Below are positions 1 to 9,759 of a stretch of DNA of 64,000 nucleotides, one piece after another. The stretch is from Devosia aurantiaca. Lineage in GTDB: Bacteria > Pseudomonadota > Alphaproteobacteria > Rhizobiales > Devosiaceae. The position numbers and the translations under genes are program-made. The stretch spans positions 1,245,001 through 1,309,000 of the forward strand of contig NZ_JAALFG010000001.1 in NCBI RefSeq assembly GCF_011058215.1. The letters run 5' to 3'. Every line of letters begins with the position of its first letter. The stretch's first letter is position 1. The notes below the pieces were generated by a model that did no database searches, was not told the DNA's origin, and saw only the letters and a list, made by a program, of their open reading frames with translations.

Positions 1-157
1 GCGGCGCGGCCAAAGATCGGGCGGAAAGGCGAAGATGTCGCTGATCGGCTTGACCGAAGAGGTCAGCATCCACCAGGTCGGAAAGACGAAGGGGATGAGC
101 AGCACGCACATCAACCCGTAAAGCGCGATCTGCACGCGGGGGAAGCTCAGTTTTCAT
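1..157 (-). CDS. Carbohydrate ABC transporter permease (MalG type), N-terminal fragment
   Basis: Only the first 52 codons lie in the window; the gene runs off the left edge. The fragment begins MKTELPRVQIALYGLM, has one hydrophobic helix, and then reads WWMLTSSVKPISDIFAFPP. That pattern (one helix, then a TSSxKP..IF.FPP stretch) is typical of the MalG/UgpE-type inner-membrane permeases of CUT1 sugar importers. Its ATG lies inside the last codons of the upstream permease gene (11-base overlap), so the two are translationally coupled and should form the membrane heterodimer. Family assignment rests on the short N-terminus plus operon position. Confidence 0.8.
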   Translation of the reverse strand, partial: MKTELPPRADRALRVDVRAAHPLRLSDLVDADLFGQADQRHLRLSARSLAAP

Positions 158-1061
158 AAAAGACGATCCGCTTGCGCAGCTGCCACTGAACAAAGGTCAG
201 CACGGCAACGATCAAAAACAGCAGGATCGACAGCGTCGAGCCATAGCCGAAATAGTGGAACTGGAAGGCCTGCTGGTAAAGGTAATAGACCAGCACCGTC
301 GTCGAGACGCCCGGACCGCCCTGGGTCAGGACCGCGATCTGCGCAAAGACCTGCAGCGAGCCGACAATGGTGATGATCGAGGTCAAAAGGATCGTCGGTG
401 AGATCATCGGCACGGTGATGCGCCGGAACTGCTTCCACGCCGAAGCGCCATCGACGCGCGCGGCCTCATAGAGTTCCTTGGGCACGCCCTGCAGCGCTGC
501 CAGAAACAGGATCATGTTGAGCCCGACATTCTTGAACACCTGCACGACGATCACCGAGACCATCGCCGTCCCCGGCTCGCGCAGCCAGTTCGGCCCCTGG
601 ATGCCGATCATCTGCAAGAAGCCGTTGATGCCGCCATTGTTCTGCAGCAGGAAGCTCCAGACGATGGTCCAGGCAACCAGCGAGACGACCACCGGTGAAA
701 AGAACAGCGTCCGAAACACCACGATGCCGCGCAGCTTCTGGTCGAGCAACACGGCAAGCAGCAGCGCGAGGCTCATGTTGAGCACCGCCAGCCCCGCCGA
801 AAAGATCGCCGAGGCCGTCAGCACCCGCGGCAATTGCGGATCGCGCAGTAGCAGCTGGTAATTGGCGTCGCCAACGAAGTTGAAGCTGTTGGCCAGCACG
901 TTCCACTCGTGCAGCGAATACCAGAACACAAGGCCCAGCGGGATCAGCACGAAGACCACCGTGCCGATCAGCTGCGGCGCGACAAACGTGTAGCCGGCAA
1001 TGGCATCGCGCCGCTCGATGGTCCAGAACGGACGTTTTCTTGGTGTCGTTGCCGTTGTCAT
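147..1061 (-). CDS. Carbohydrate ABC transporter permease (MalF/UgpA type)
   Basis: A 304-residue inner-membrane protein with six predicted hydrophobic helices, starting at about residues 27-50 and ending at about 275-295. The EAA loop that contacts the ATPase is visible at residues 199-212 (EAARVDGASAWK). Length and layout fit CUT1 family permease subunits such as MalF-like/UgpA proteins. It follows the binding-protein gene by 54 bases and overlaps the next permease by 11 bases. The substrate cannot be read from the sequence. A neighbouring FAD oxidoreductase and LacI regulator suggest a sugar or sugar-derived compound. No ATPase gene is visible; it may lie beyond the left edge. Confidence 0.92.
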   Translation of the reverse strand: MTTATTPRKRPFWTIERRDAIAGYTFVAPQLIGTVVFVLIPLGLVFWYSLHEWNVLANSFNFVGDANYQLLLRDPQLPRVLTASAIFSAGLAVLNMSLALLLAVLLDQKLRGIVVFRTLFFSPVVVSLVAWTIVWSFLLQNNGGINGFLQMIGIQGPNWLREPGTAMVSVIVVQVFKNVGLNMILFLAALQGVPKELYEAARVDGASAWKQFRRITVPMISPTILLTSIITIVGSLQVFAQIAVLTQGGPGVSTTVLVYYLYQQAFQFHYFGYGSTLSILLFLIVAVLTFVQWQLRKRIVFYEN

Positions 1062-1115
1062 GGAAAGGCTCCGGGAGTCGGGACGGGGCCGGCGCGCGGC
1101 CCCGTTGAGGATCGA

Positions 1116-2387
1116 TCAGCGCATCAGCATCGGATTGATGCTGTCGCAGATCGAGGCCATCACGGCCGGAACGTCGGCATCGGCAACCCAAAGGCTATCG
1201 AGGCCGGCGCGCACGGTCTGTTGAATCTGCGCAAAGCCGGTATGGCCGGGGATGACCTTGCCATTGGTGATGCCGTTGATGACCACGGCGTCGAGCTGTT
1301 CGGGCGAAAGGAGCGGATTGGTCTTGCCCAGGGCCTCGGCGGTCAGCAGCGACTGGCGGGCCGAAGGAAAGAACTGGCTGAGCTTGGCCGAGTTTTCCGG
1401 ATTGGTCATGTAGCCGAGGAAATCCGCGGCGACCTGCGCATTGGGGCTGGCGGCAAAGACGCCGATCGCAGCCTGGCCGATCATGGCGTATTCGCCGGCC
1501 GGACCCGCCGGCAGCGGCACGAGGTCCCAATCGAAGGCGTTTTCCTTGGGCAGCAGCGAAGCGCGGCTGATCTGGGTGACGGTCATCGCCGCGTCGCCGG
1601 CAAAGAAGTCGGCCGTTTCGCCGGGGCCGGGCATGGCCTTCTTGGTGAAGATGGCGTCATGGATGAAGCTCATCGCATCGACCATCGGCTGTTCGGTGAA
1701 GGTGCAGGTCCGGCCGTCTTCGCTCCAGGGCGCCGCGCCCCAACCGGCATAGACCGAGGTTAGGTTCTGCCAGGTCTTGTAGTCGAAGTCGCGGATGATG
1801 AGCCCGCTCTTGCCCGAGGCAGCCAGGGCCTCGGCGGTGGCAATGGCATTGTCCCAGGTCCAGGTGCCCGCCGCGATCATCTCGGCCGGCGTTTGCGCGC
1901 CCGCAGCGGTGATGACGTCATTGTTGACGAAAACACCGAATGGCGAGGTCGAGAACGGATAGGCATAAAGCGTGCCGTCCTTGCTCCAGAGTTCGAGCGG
2001 ACCGGTCGAAACATCGGCCAGGTCATAGCCCTCGGCATTGCTCAGCGTATCGGTCAACGGGAAGAGCGCACCGGAATTGACGAAGTCGGCAGCGCTGGTC
2101 TCGAAGATCCAGGCGAGATCCGGCGCATTGCCGCCGGCGATCTGGGTGGTCAGTGTCGTCGTGTAATTGTCGAACGGGATCGGCTCGAAGGTCACGGTGA
2201 CATTGGGGTTGTCGGCCTTGAAGCTCGCGGCGATCTCGTTGAACAGCGCCAGATGCGCCTCGTTGGCACTCCAGATCGTCATGCGCAGATTGACCGCGTC
2301 CTGTGCCCAGGCCACGCCGCTCCAGGCGAGGGGCAAGATGATGCCGGCCAGTGCGGCCGTTGATTTAAGCGATGTGAATTTAGACAA
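1116..2387 (-). CDS. Extracellular solute-binding protein of the sugar ABC importer (TTG start)
   Basis: A 423-residue periplasmic binding protein (SBP family 1). The chosen start is a TTG at 2387 because an AGGAGG ribosome-binding site lies 5 bases upstream and the next residues form a classic signal peptide (SKFTSLK, a hydrophobic core, then cleavage after AWA at about residue 28). The longer reading frame upstream has no signal features and overlaps the previous gene. The mature part begins with VNLRMTIWSANEAHLALFNE, typical of sugar-binding family 1 proteins. It is the third gene of the LacI operon and should deliver solute to the two permeases downstream. Confidence 0.9.
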   Translation of the reverse strand: MSKFTSLKSTAALAGIILPLAWSGVAWAQDAVNLRMTIWSANEAHLALFNEIAASFKADNPNVTVTFEPIPFDNYTTTLTTQIAGGNAPDLAWIFETSAADFVNSGALFPLTDTLSNAEGYDLADVSTGPLELWSKDGTLYAYPFSTSPFGVFVNNDVITAAGAQTPAEMIAAGTWTWDNAIATAEALAASGKSGLIIRDFDYKTWQNLTSVYAGWGAAPWSEDGRTCTFTEQPMVDAMSFIHDAIFTKKAMPGPGETADFFAGDAAMTVTQISRASLLPKENAFDWDLVPLPAGPAGEYAMIGQAAIGVFAASPNAQVAADFLGYMTNPENSAKLSQFFPSARQSLLTAEALGKTNPLLSPEQLDAVVINGITNGKVIPGHTGFAQIQQTVRAGLDSLWVADADVPAVMASICDSINPMLMR

Positions 2388-2392
2388 CGTAT

Positions 2393-2398
2393 CCTCCT
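2393..2398 (-). promoter_or_regulatory. Strong ribosome-binding site that sets a TTG start
   Basis: AGGAGG on the minus strand, five bases before the TTG at 2387. No ATG or GTG is placed as well for the binding-protein gene, so this site decides the start. Confidence 0.8.
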
Positions 2399-2409
2399 GT
2401 TTGTAGCGT

Positions 2410-4028
2410 CTAGTAGCCGCGCACGTCCGGCCAGCGGATCTCGATCCCCTCGCCATAGAGCCGGGTTTGGAAGTCTGCGAGCCGGGCGTCGTTTTCCTGC
2501 ACCTGGTGTGGTGTGAGCCCGTTGTTGAGGCAGTGTGCGGCGAGCAGGCCGGCGACTTCGCCGACATTCCACTCGACCGGATGCAGCCGGTAGCAGCCAT
2601 TGGTGATGTGCGTGGTGCCGATATTCTTGCCCGCCGGCAGCAGGTTCTTGACCCGCTTGGGCAAGAGCGCCCCGAGCGGAATTTCGAAAGGCGCGGACTC
2701 GACGTCGACATAATTGTCGCCACCGGTCGAAGGGTGGAGGTCGATGCGATACATGCCGACGCCAATGCTGTCGCGATACTGCTTGGACAGCTGGTTGCCA
2801 TGGATGGTCATCGACACATCCTGCTCGACGATGGTGGTCACCGCCTTTATGCGCCGGCTCTCGCGGATATAGGGCGCCATGGCGAGACCATGGTCGGTGC
2901 CGGTGACGTCACCGCGCAGCCGCAGGCCCGGGAAACCGACGCCGCCATCGACGCGCGGCGCTTCGGTCTGCAGCCAATAAAACACCGAATAGGAAAGCTC
3001 GGCAGCCGCAGCGAGATGGCGCGCCTTTTCCTCTTCGGAAACATCGATGATCGAGCCTTCCATATAGTCGATCATCGGCCAGTTCACGAGGCAGATGTCG
3101 GACCCATAGGCGCCCGGAACGAAGTTGCGGCGGGCCGCGATGCGGCGGAACGTCCAGAGATTGCCATCGCCCGGATTGCGGCGCTGATCGGCATCGACCA
3201 GCAGCGGATCGTCATCCGGATTGGGCGTGAAGGAGCGCTCGGTGATCTCCAGCGTGCGCGGATGCGGCGCCTTGAAGCCAAGCAGCGGACCGCCCCAGAA
3301 GCTGGGTTGATACTTGCGCCAGAAGTCGTAATTGGCCGGCTTGTCGATGGTCTGGTCGCCATCGACATGGTCGATCGCAAAACACACCGATACGGCCTGC
3401 ACATTGTCGGGCTGCGCCACGTCGGGAGCGCTGGGTTCGCCCGTATCATGCCGGCTCTCGAAGCCGGTGACATAGTCCGTGCCCGTCATCGGTAGGAGGT
3501 CGCCCAGTTCGGTGGCGTCGATGATATAGGGCGCGGAAACGACGATTTCGGCCCCCCCCTGTCGCGATGGCGCAGGGTGATGGAACGCACCGTGTCGCCC
3601 GCGACATCGGCCGCCACCGGCCGATAGGGCTGCAACAGCCGCAGCTTGCCGCCGCCGATATAGGGCATCAGCATGGCGTTGATCACCGCGACACCGACGC
3701 GGGGCTCGGCGCAGAGACGGCTGACAAAGCCGGCGCCGGGGTTAAGATCGGGCCAGGCGCGGCTTTCGGCCGTCAGCGGATAATGGTCGCGATAGAACTG
3801 GCGGATGCCGGTGCGCAGCTGGCGGTAGGTGCGGGTAATGCCGAACTGCTCGACCCAGCTATGTTCATCCGGCGGCACGGCCTGGCTTGTCAGCTGGCCG
3901 CCGAGCCAGTCGAATTCTTCGCTCATGATGACCGACCGGCCATTGCGCAGAGCGCCGAGCGCCGCCGCGACGCCACCAAGGCCGCCGCCGACGACGAGGA
4001 TATCTGCACTGAGTTCTTTTTGGGTCAT
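2410..4028 (-). CDS. FAD-dependent oxidoreductase, frameshifted at a G8 run
   Basis: The N-terminal half carries a Rossmann dinucleotide-binding motif (VVGGGLGGVAAAL, residues 12-24) and an E-x-x-D/W-L-GGQ segment, as in the FAD_oxidored family. The frame breaks at a run of eight C on the plus strand (3552-3559). Adding one base restores a continuous protein of about 539 residues (..RGGAEIVVSAPYIIDATELGD..), so both halves are one gene. The cofactor is expected to be FAD. The substrate is unknown but presumably linked to the solute imported by the downstream transporter. The start overlaps the stop of lacI (ATGA). The shift is probably a sequencing error, although an eight-base G tract could also vary in vivo. 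Confidence 0.8.
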
Positions 4029-5080
4029 GGTCTCGTCTTAAGGCTTGTTCGATGGGCAGGGCCGAGGGTTTCCCCCTCGACCGGGTCGCATTGGAGCAGG
4101 ATCTGCTCGATGGGTGCGTTTTGCTCGACGCGTCGCACCAGCATTTCCGTGGCGCCGCGGGCCATGGCCTCGCGCGGGATGGAAAAGGAAGTGAAGCGCC
4201 GGCCGGGCTTTTCGGCGCGGATATGATTGCCGAGGACGACGATCGAGAGTGCGTCCGGCACCTCGATGCCGCGACGGCGCGCCGCCTCTTCCACTTCGAT
4301 TGCGTCGGCAAGCTCGGTGAAGAACACTGCGGTGGCGCCACTCGCGAGAAGGAAGTCGAGGTTCTTGTCGCCCCGCTGGCCGACATCGGGAATATGCGCG
4401 ACGACGTGAAGGCCGGCGATGGCTCCGGAAAAGCCGGCCCAGCGATCAATGGTCGACTCGGCGCCTTCCGAAGGGCCGACATAGGCAATGCGGGTGTGGC
4501 CAAGGCGTCGAACCTGATCGACCAAGTCGGCGGTGGCGGAGGCGTAGTCGCTGCCGACATAGGGCACCGGCCCTCCGGCATCGTCGCGTCGGCCGACGGC
4601 GACGAATGGGTAGTCGCCGGCCACGAGACGAGCCAACTCATCGCGGTCGAACTCGCGGCCCAGCACAAGGCATCCGTCGGCCAGACGAAGGCGCGTATTG
4701 TTGCCAAAAATCTTACGCTGCTTGCCGGCCGCCGCGCCGGTCAGCAACAGGAGGTCATAGCCGAGTTCTTGTGCCGCTTCCTCGATGCCAAGTAGGAAAG
4801 GGGTGAAGAAGTCGGCCTGCGCCGAAGGAAAAGCCGGCTCGTAGGTGAAGACGCCCAGGATACGATTGAGGCCCTTGGCCATCCGTCGCGCCACCGGATC
4901 GGCGACATAGCCGGTTTCGCGAATGACCTTGTTGACCCGTTCGCGCGTCTCTTGGGGAATGCGGCCTTCAGCACTGACCGCGCCATTCAACACGAGGGAA
5001 ACAGTTGCCTGGCTGACCCCAGCCAAGCGTGCAATGTCCCTTTGTGTCAGGCGCTTCGTCGCTGCCAAAACCATCCTCAC
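4025..5080 (-). CDS. LacI family transcriptional regulator
   Basis: A 351-residue protein counting from a GTG at 5080, or 349 from the ATG at 5074; the start is not settled. The helix-turn-helix LTQRDIARLAGVSQATVSLV spans residues 11-30. The hinge region DPVARRMAKG follows, then a periplasmic-binding-protein-like sensor domain from about residue 72. Two tandem operator-like palindromes lie just upstream, so autoregulation of the whole operon is likely. It is first in an operon with an FAD oxidoreductase, a binding protein and two permeases, overlapping the oxidoreductase by four bases. The ligand is probably the imported compound or a product of it. Confidence 0.95.
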   Translation of the reverse strand: MRMVLAATKRLTQRDIARLAGVSQATVSLVLNGAVSAEGRIPQETRERVNKVIRETGYVADPVARRMAKGLNRILGVFTYEPAFPSAQADFFTPFLLGIEEAAQELGYDLLLLTGAAAGKQRKIFGNNTRLRLADGCLVLGREFDRDELARLVAGDYPFVAVGRRDDAGGPVPYVGSDYASATADLVDQVRRLGHTRIAYVGPSEGAESTIDRWAGFSGAIAGLHVVAHIPDVGQRGDKNLDFLLASGATAVFFTELADAIEVEEAARRRGIEVPDALSIVVLGNHIRAEKPGRRFTSFSIPREAMARGATEMLVRRVEQNAPIEQILLQCDPVEGETLGPAHRTSLKTRP

Positions 5081-5085
5081 AAAAC

Positions 5086-5118
5086 GCTAATACGTATTAG
5101 CTGTTAATGCGTATTAGC
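5086..5118. promoter_or_regulatory. Tandem LacI-type operators
   Basis: GCTAATACGTATTAGC at 5086-5101 is a perfect 16-base palindrome with a central CG, as in LacI/PurR-family operators. A second copy, GTTAATGCGTATTAGC at 5103-5118, differs at two positions. The centres are 17 bases apart, so two dimers would sit on nearly the same helical side. The first copy starts six bases upstream of the lacI start, so binding would block its promoter. Confidence 0.85.
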
Positions 5119-5163
5119 GGATTGGCGCGGTGCGTGTCAACGGCGACTCCATGTGGTCCGAAG

Positions 5164-5844
5164 CTAAATTTGCTGCCAGTGCCCTGTGGCTATGCGCCCG
5201 AGGCGCGGCGAGGCGAGCGGCGCGACGATTTTGGCTTTCCACTCGCCCAGCAGATCATGCCACCGCGTGCCCTGCAGCATGGCCGCACCGATCGCCACGG
5301 GTTTAAGGCCGGCACTCCCCAGCAGGTTTAGCGCGGCAGCCATAGATGTCCCTGAACTGATGACGTCGTCGATGACGGCAATCCGCTTGTCCTCGAGCAG
5401 CGGCAGGGAACGCGGATCGAGAAACAGCGTCTTTTGCTGATTAGGACTGGTGATTGACGACATCGGCGCGGAAAGCTCGTCGCGATACCAGAACTTGCGC
5501 GATGTCCCGAGCGCTACCATACGGCCATGACCGAGTCGCCTCGCCACATTGTTTGCCAGGGGCAGGCCAAGTGTCGGCACGCCGATAATGACGTCAGGCG
5601 AAAATGGCCGCAGCAGATCGGCCAGCGCGGCCGATATGGCGTCCTCCACCGCAAAGCTCGCCTGATTGATGATCAGCGACGCCACCGCTGCCGTCCCGTC
5701 CCCCGGCAAGACCCGGATGGGCAGCAGAACCTGGCGGCCATCCGGAAGCGATACCGGATAGCTGTCGACCCATCCTTCGGCGGGTGAAGCATGCGAGCCG
5801 GCTGGATCTACGGTCTGCCAGAACTGGTGGGGAAGAAGCGACAA
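5164..5844 (-). CDS. Phosphoribosyltransferase (type I, purine/pyrimidine salvage type)
   Basis: A 226-residue cytosolic enzyme. The PRPP-binding loop is VIDDVISSGTS at residues 157-167, matching the type I phosphoribosyltransferase signature (four hydrophobic/acidic residues, then a Gly-Thr loop). A preceding strand reads PDVIIGVPTLGLPLANNVARRLG, which resembles the adenine/xanthine phosphoribosyltransferase core. It would attach a ribose-5-phosphate to a free base. The base cannot be assigned. The position beside deaminases, a nucleoside hydrolase and nucleobase-type importers supports a salvage role. It is transcribed away from the M20 amidohydrolase gene with 73 bases between them. Confidence 0.85.
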   Translation of the reverse strand: MSLLPHQFWQTVDPAGSHASPAEGWVDSYPVSLPDGRQVLLPIRVLPGDGTAAVASLIINQASFAVEDAISAALADLLRPFSPDVIIGVPTLGLPLANNVARRLGHGRMVALGTSRKFWYRDELSAPMSSITSPNQQKTLFLDPRSLPLLEDKRIAVIDDVISSGTSMAAALNLLGSAGLKPVAIGAAMLQGTRWHDLLGEWKAKIVAPLASPRLGRIATGHWQQI

Positions 5845-5917
5845 TCACGGTTTCCTTGCTGGCCAAAGGCGGAGGGCGGATGCTAGGCCGAACCTCTACC
5901 GACGAGCTTATAGTCCC

Positions 5918-7083
5918 ATGTCCCACGGCCACAACGACCCATTCGACCTCGATGCCATGATTGCCCTCCGGCGCGACCTTCATGCCCATCCCGAACTCGG
6001 CTTCGAAGAAGAGCGCACCAGCCAGATCGTTGCCGCAGAGCTCGAAGCCGCCGGCATCGAAGTTCACCGTGGAATGGGCAAGACCGGCGTCGTTGGCACT
6101 TTGCGCGTTGGCGATGGTTCGCGCTCGATCGCACTCCGCGCCGACATGGACGCGCTGGCCATGCCCGAACTTGGCGATGTTCCCTATAAGTCCGGCACCG
6201 CCAACACCATGCATGCCTGTGGCCATGACGGACATACGGTCATGTTGCTTGCTGCGGCCAAACACCTGGCGCGGACCCGAGCCTTTTCCGGCACGGTCCA
6301 TTTCATTTTCCAGCCCGCCGAAGAGGGCCGTGGCGGTGCCAGGGCCATGCTGGATGATGGCTTCCTCGATCGCTTCCCCATCGACGCCGTTTATGGCCTT
6401 CACAACATGCCGGGCCTCGCCACCGACGAAATGGCCGTCGTCGTTGGACCACAACTGGCCTCTTCAGACAGCTGGGAAGTCACCTTCCACGGCGTCGGCA
6501 CCCATGGCGCCAAGCCCCATCTCGGGCGCGATCCCATGACTGCGGCCGCACATTTTCTCACCGCCATTCACACCATCGTCGCCCGCATCGTCGACCCGCT
6601 GCAGCCGGCGGTGGTCAGCGCCTGCGCCATTACGGGCGGCGACTTTCGGGCGCTCAACGTCATCCCCGACGATGTCCGCATCGGCGGCACGGCCCGCGCC
6701 TATACGCCTCAAGTACGCGATCAACTCGAAGCTGAAATCGGCACCTTGGCCCAGGGCATCGCCACCACTTTCGGCATCCGCGCCAGCTACGAGTTCAAAC
6801 GCCGCATTCCCCGGTCGTCAACGCCGCCGAGCCAACTTCGGTAGCGCTCAGGGCTGCCGAGGCTGCCACCGGTCGACCCGTCGTCACCGACTTCCCGCCC
6901 TCGACGGCCGGCGATGACTTCGCCGAGTTCGGCAATCGCGTCCCGGGCTGCTATGTCTGGCTGGGCAATGGCCCCGCCGTCGACGGCGCCCTGCATCACA
7001 ATTCGCGTTATGACTTCAACGACGCAGCCATCGAAACCGGCGCCCGCTTCTGGACCGCAGTGGTCGAAGAGGAGCTGCGCTAG
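5918..7083 (+). CDS. M20 family amidohydrolase (hippurate/N-acyl amino acid type), frameshifted
   Basis: Metal-site motifs of M20D amidohydrolases are present: RADMDALAM (residues 74-82), MHACGHDGHT (98-107) and FQPAEEG (131-137). The enzyme should remove an acyl or aryl group from an amino acid, using two metal ions in the cytoplasm. The frame breaks in CCCC at 6809-6812. Adding one C gives a full-length protein of about 388 residues that ends at 7083 (..GDDFAEFGNRVPGCYVWLGNG..). The stop overlaps the stop of the convergent nucleoside hydrolase gene by four bases. The true substrate is unknown; context suggests processing of an imported amide. Confidence 0.88.
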
Positions 7084-7969
7084 CGCAGCCCTTCCGCCAA
7101 AAGCGCAAGCACGCCCGCAGCGTCGACCCGCATCGCCACGGAAACCGGCGAACCAGCCTCGTCCTGGATCAGCCCACCGGCATCGGTGTCATCGCTGACA
7201 TTGACCGACAACCGATAGCTGTCGACCCCGAAGAGCTCCGGCGCCACCGCCAGCACCATGACGCAAGGATCGTGCAGCGGCCGGCTGGTCTTTTCATCCT
7301 GGACATAGGCCGTCAGCAGCGCCGCGGCAGTATCGCCAGCCACCGTGCCGCGCAGTCCCTCGACATAGTCCCGATCGGCGCGGATGCGACGCGTGACATC
7401 GAGCGGGATCAGCGTCGTTCGGATACCGCTCACAAGCACCAGGGCGGTGGCTTCCGGATCTGCGGCAAAGTTGAATTCCGACGTCGGTCCGGCATTGCCC
7501 TTTTCCACAATGGCGCCACCCATGACGATCAGGTGCCCAATGCGGCTTGCCGCCTGCGGATGCCTTTCAATCAGCTGCGCGACATTGGTCAGAGGACCTA
7601 GCGCCAGGATATCGATCGAGCCACTCGGCTCCGACAGCAACGTCTCGGCCATCCAGCCCACCGCGTTATCGCTCAAGACCGGCGCTGCTGCCGGGAGCGT
7701 GACGCCACCCAGCCCGTCATTGCCGTGGATTTCGACCGCATCGATGGTCTTGCGCCGCAGCGGCCCCGACGCCCCGGCCACGACCGGAATGTCGCTCCGG
7801 CCCATCGCGGCAAGCAGGCCCCCGCATTCGCCGTCGTCCGTGCCAGCCCGATATTGCCCGCCACCGTCGTCAGCCCCAGCACCTCAAAGCGGTCGCTCGC
7901 CAGCGCAAATAAAATGGCCACCGCGTCGTCTAGACCAGGGTCGGTATCGATGATGACCTTTCTATTCAT
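7080..7969 (-). CDS. Nucleoside hydrolase (IunH/RihA type), frameshifted
   Basis: The N-terminus carries the calcium-binding signature DTDPGLDDA (residues 8-16) of inosine-uridine-preferring nucleoside hydrolases, and the rest includes [13 protein letters not shown] and VMGGA segments of the same fold. It splits nucleosides into base and ribose. The frame breaks in CCCCC at 7819-7823; one more base on the run gives about 296 residues, the normal family length. It is last in the leftward operon and its start overlaps the end of the adenine deaminase gene by eight bases. The product base would feed the deaminase and phosphoribosyltransferase nearby. Confidence 0.9.
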
Positions 7970-9759
7970 AGAGCGGCGCCAATACCATTTCGGGGACCTT
8001 GACCAAGCCCTTGTCGGTGATGCGAATTTCAGGGATCACCGAGAGCGGGATGAGGTTGAATCCCATATAGGGAATGGTGCAGCCGGCATTTTGCCATGCA
8101 GCCTTCAGCGCCTGGTTTTCCGCCGCGACCTCATGCACGCGCTTATCCGACATGAGGCCCGCGACCGGCAGGCCGACAAAGGCGGTGACGACGCCATCCT
8201 GCACCACCACGATGCCGCCCTTGGCCTCCTCGATGGTTGCAAGCGCCAGCGCCATGTCGGCCTCGTTGCTGCCGGCGAGGATGATGTTGTGGCTGTCATG
8301 CCCGACACTTGAGCCCACCGCGCCGTTGGTGATGCCGAAATCCTGCAAGAGGCCATGCGCGATGCCGCCATCGGATTTGCCATGCCGTTCGATGATGGTG
8401 ACGAAGCTCAGATTGTGCTTTTCGAGGATCGCCGACCAGTCATTGGCCGGCTCGATCGCGACCTTCCGATGCGGCAAGACGATGCCGGGCATTTCGATAC
8501 CAATGGCGTTGGCAACCACCGGGGCGGTCGGTAGTTCCGGCGTGAGCTTGAGCCCTTGGGCAGGTGAACGGTATTGTAGGCCGCCTCGGGATAGCGATAG
8601 CGCTGGTTAAGCGTTTCTTCGAGCAGGGGCGTGATCTTGCGGTCGTCGACCACGAGCTCGCCGCCATACCAGGTGCTGACCGGCTTCATGCTGTCATCAA
8701 GCAGCACCAGGTCCGCGCGGTGTCCGCCACCCAGCCCGCCGATCTCGTCCCCCATGCCGAAGCGTGTCGCGCCATGCAGCGAGCCCATGGACCAAGCCTG
8801 TTCCGGCTTCATGCCGCAGCGGATCGCCTCGCGCACGACCCAGTCAAGGCCGAAGCTCAAGAGATCATCGGCATCGCGATCGTCGGTGCAAACGCAGAAC
8901 CGCTTGTGGCTGGCACCCAGCTCGGTGATCGGCTTGATCGCCTCGACGATCGAGTTCCAGGGCGTCGCCGGATTGCCGCCGCGCAAGAATACCCAGATGC
9001 CGGCATCGACGAAATCATTGGAGATGTCCCGGTCGATGGCCTCATGCGTATCGGTCACGCCGGCAGCGGAATAGGGCGCAACGAACTCGCGGCCATAGAT
9101 ATGGCCCGACACCGGGCGGTTGCGTTTCAAGGCTTCAGCGATGATGGCATGGCTGCGCGGATCGCCCATGGCGACCGGCACGAAGTCCATTTTCTCGCCC
9201 AAAGCCATTGCCTCGGGCCACTTGTCGAACAAGGCACCGATCTTTTCCGGCGTCAGGTCGCCACCGGCCGTCTCGAGCTCCGGAGAGGTCGCCGGAACGG
9301 TCGAGGGCACGGTAAGGAAAATCGACAGCGGCGCCAGGCGCGCGTCTTCCAGCATCGCCTCGACACCGGCCACATCCATGACATTGCCGATCTCGTGGCT
9401 GTCGCAAAAGATCGTTGTCGTGCCGTTGAGCAGCGCCGCTTCCGCATAGGCGCAAGCCGTGACCATCGAGCTTTCGATATGGATATGCGGATCGACCAGA
9501 CCCGGCGCGATGATGCCACCACGCGCGTCATAGACAGCCTTGGGTGCAGGACCTTGCGATGCGCACCCGACGGCATGACCGCAGCAATGCGCCCATTGGC
9601 CAGCCAGATTTCGCGATCCGCGGAAATACGCTCGGAATAGGTTGAGAGCACCCGTGCGCCGGTGATCACGAGGTCCGCCGGTGCGCGGCCACCCGCGACG
9701 GCCGCCAGGTGTATTGTGCTGGCGTGAAGCGGCGCGACGGAGAAGCGGTTGAGGATCAT
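7962..9759 (-). CDS. ade: Adenine deaminase, two frameshifts
   Basis: A metal-dependent amidohydrolase of about 599 residues when two single-base deletions are bridged, near 9552 and in the CCC at 8553-8555. Visible landmarks are [14 protein letters not shown] (metal ligands), [20 protein letters not shown], the [13 protein letters not shown] segment [14 protein letters not shown], and the C-terminal [10 protein letters not shown], all typical of Ade. It converts adenine to hypoxanthine and ammonia. The start overlaps the M20 peptidase gene by four bases and the end overlaps the nucleoside hydrolase gene. A second, more divergent homologue lies at 16433-18299, so the substrate of one copy may differ. 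Confidence 0.9.
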
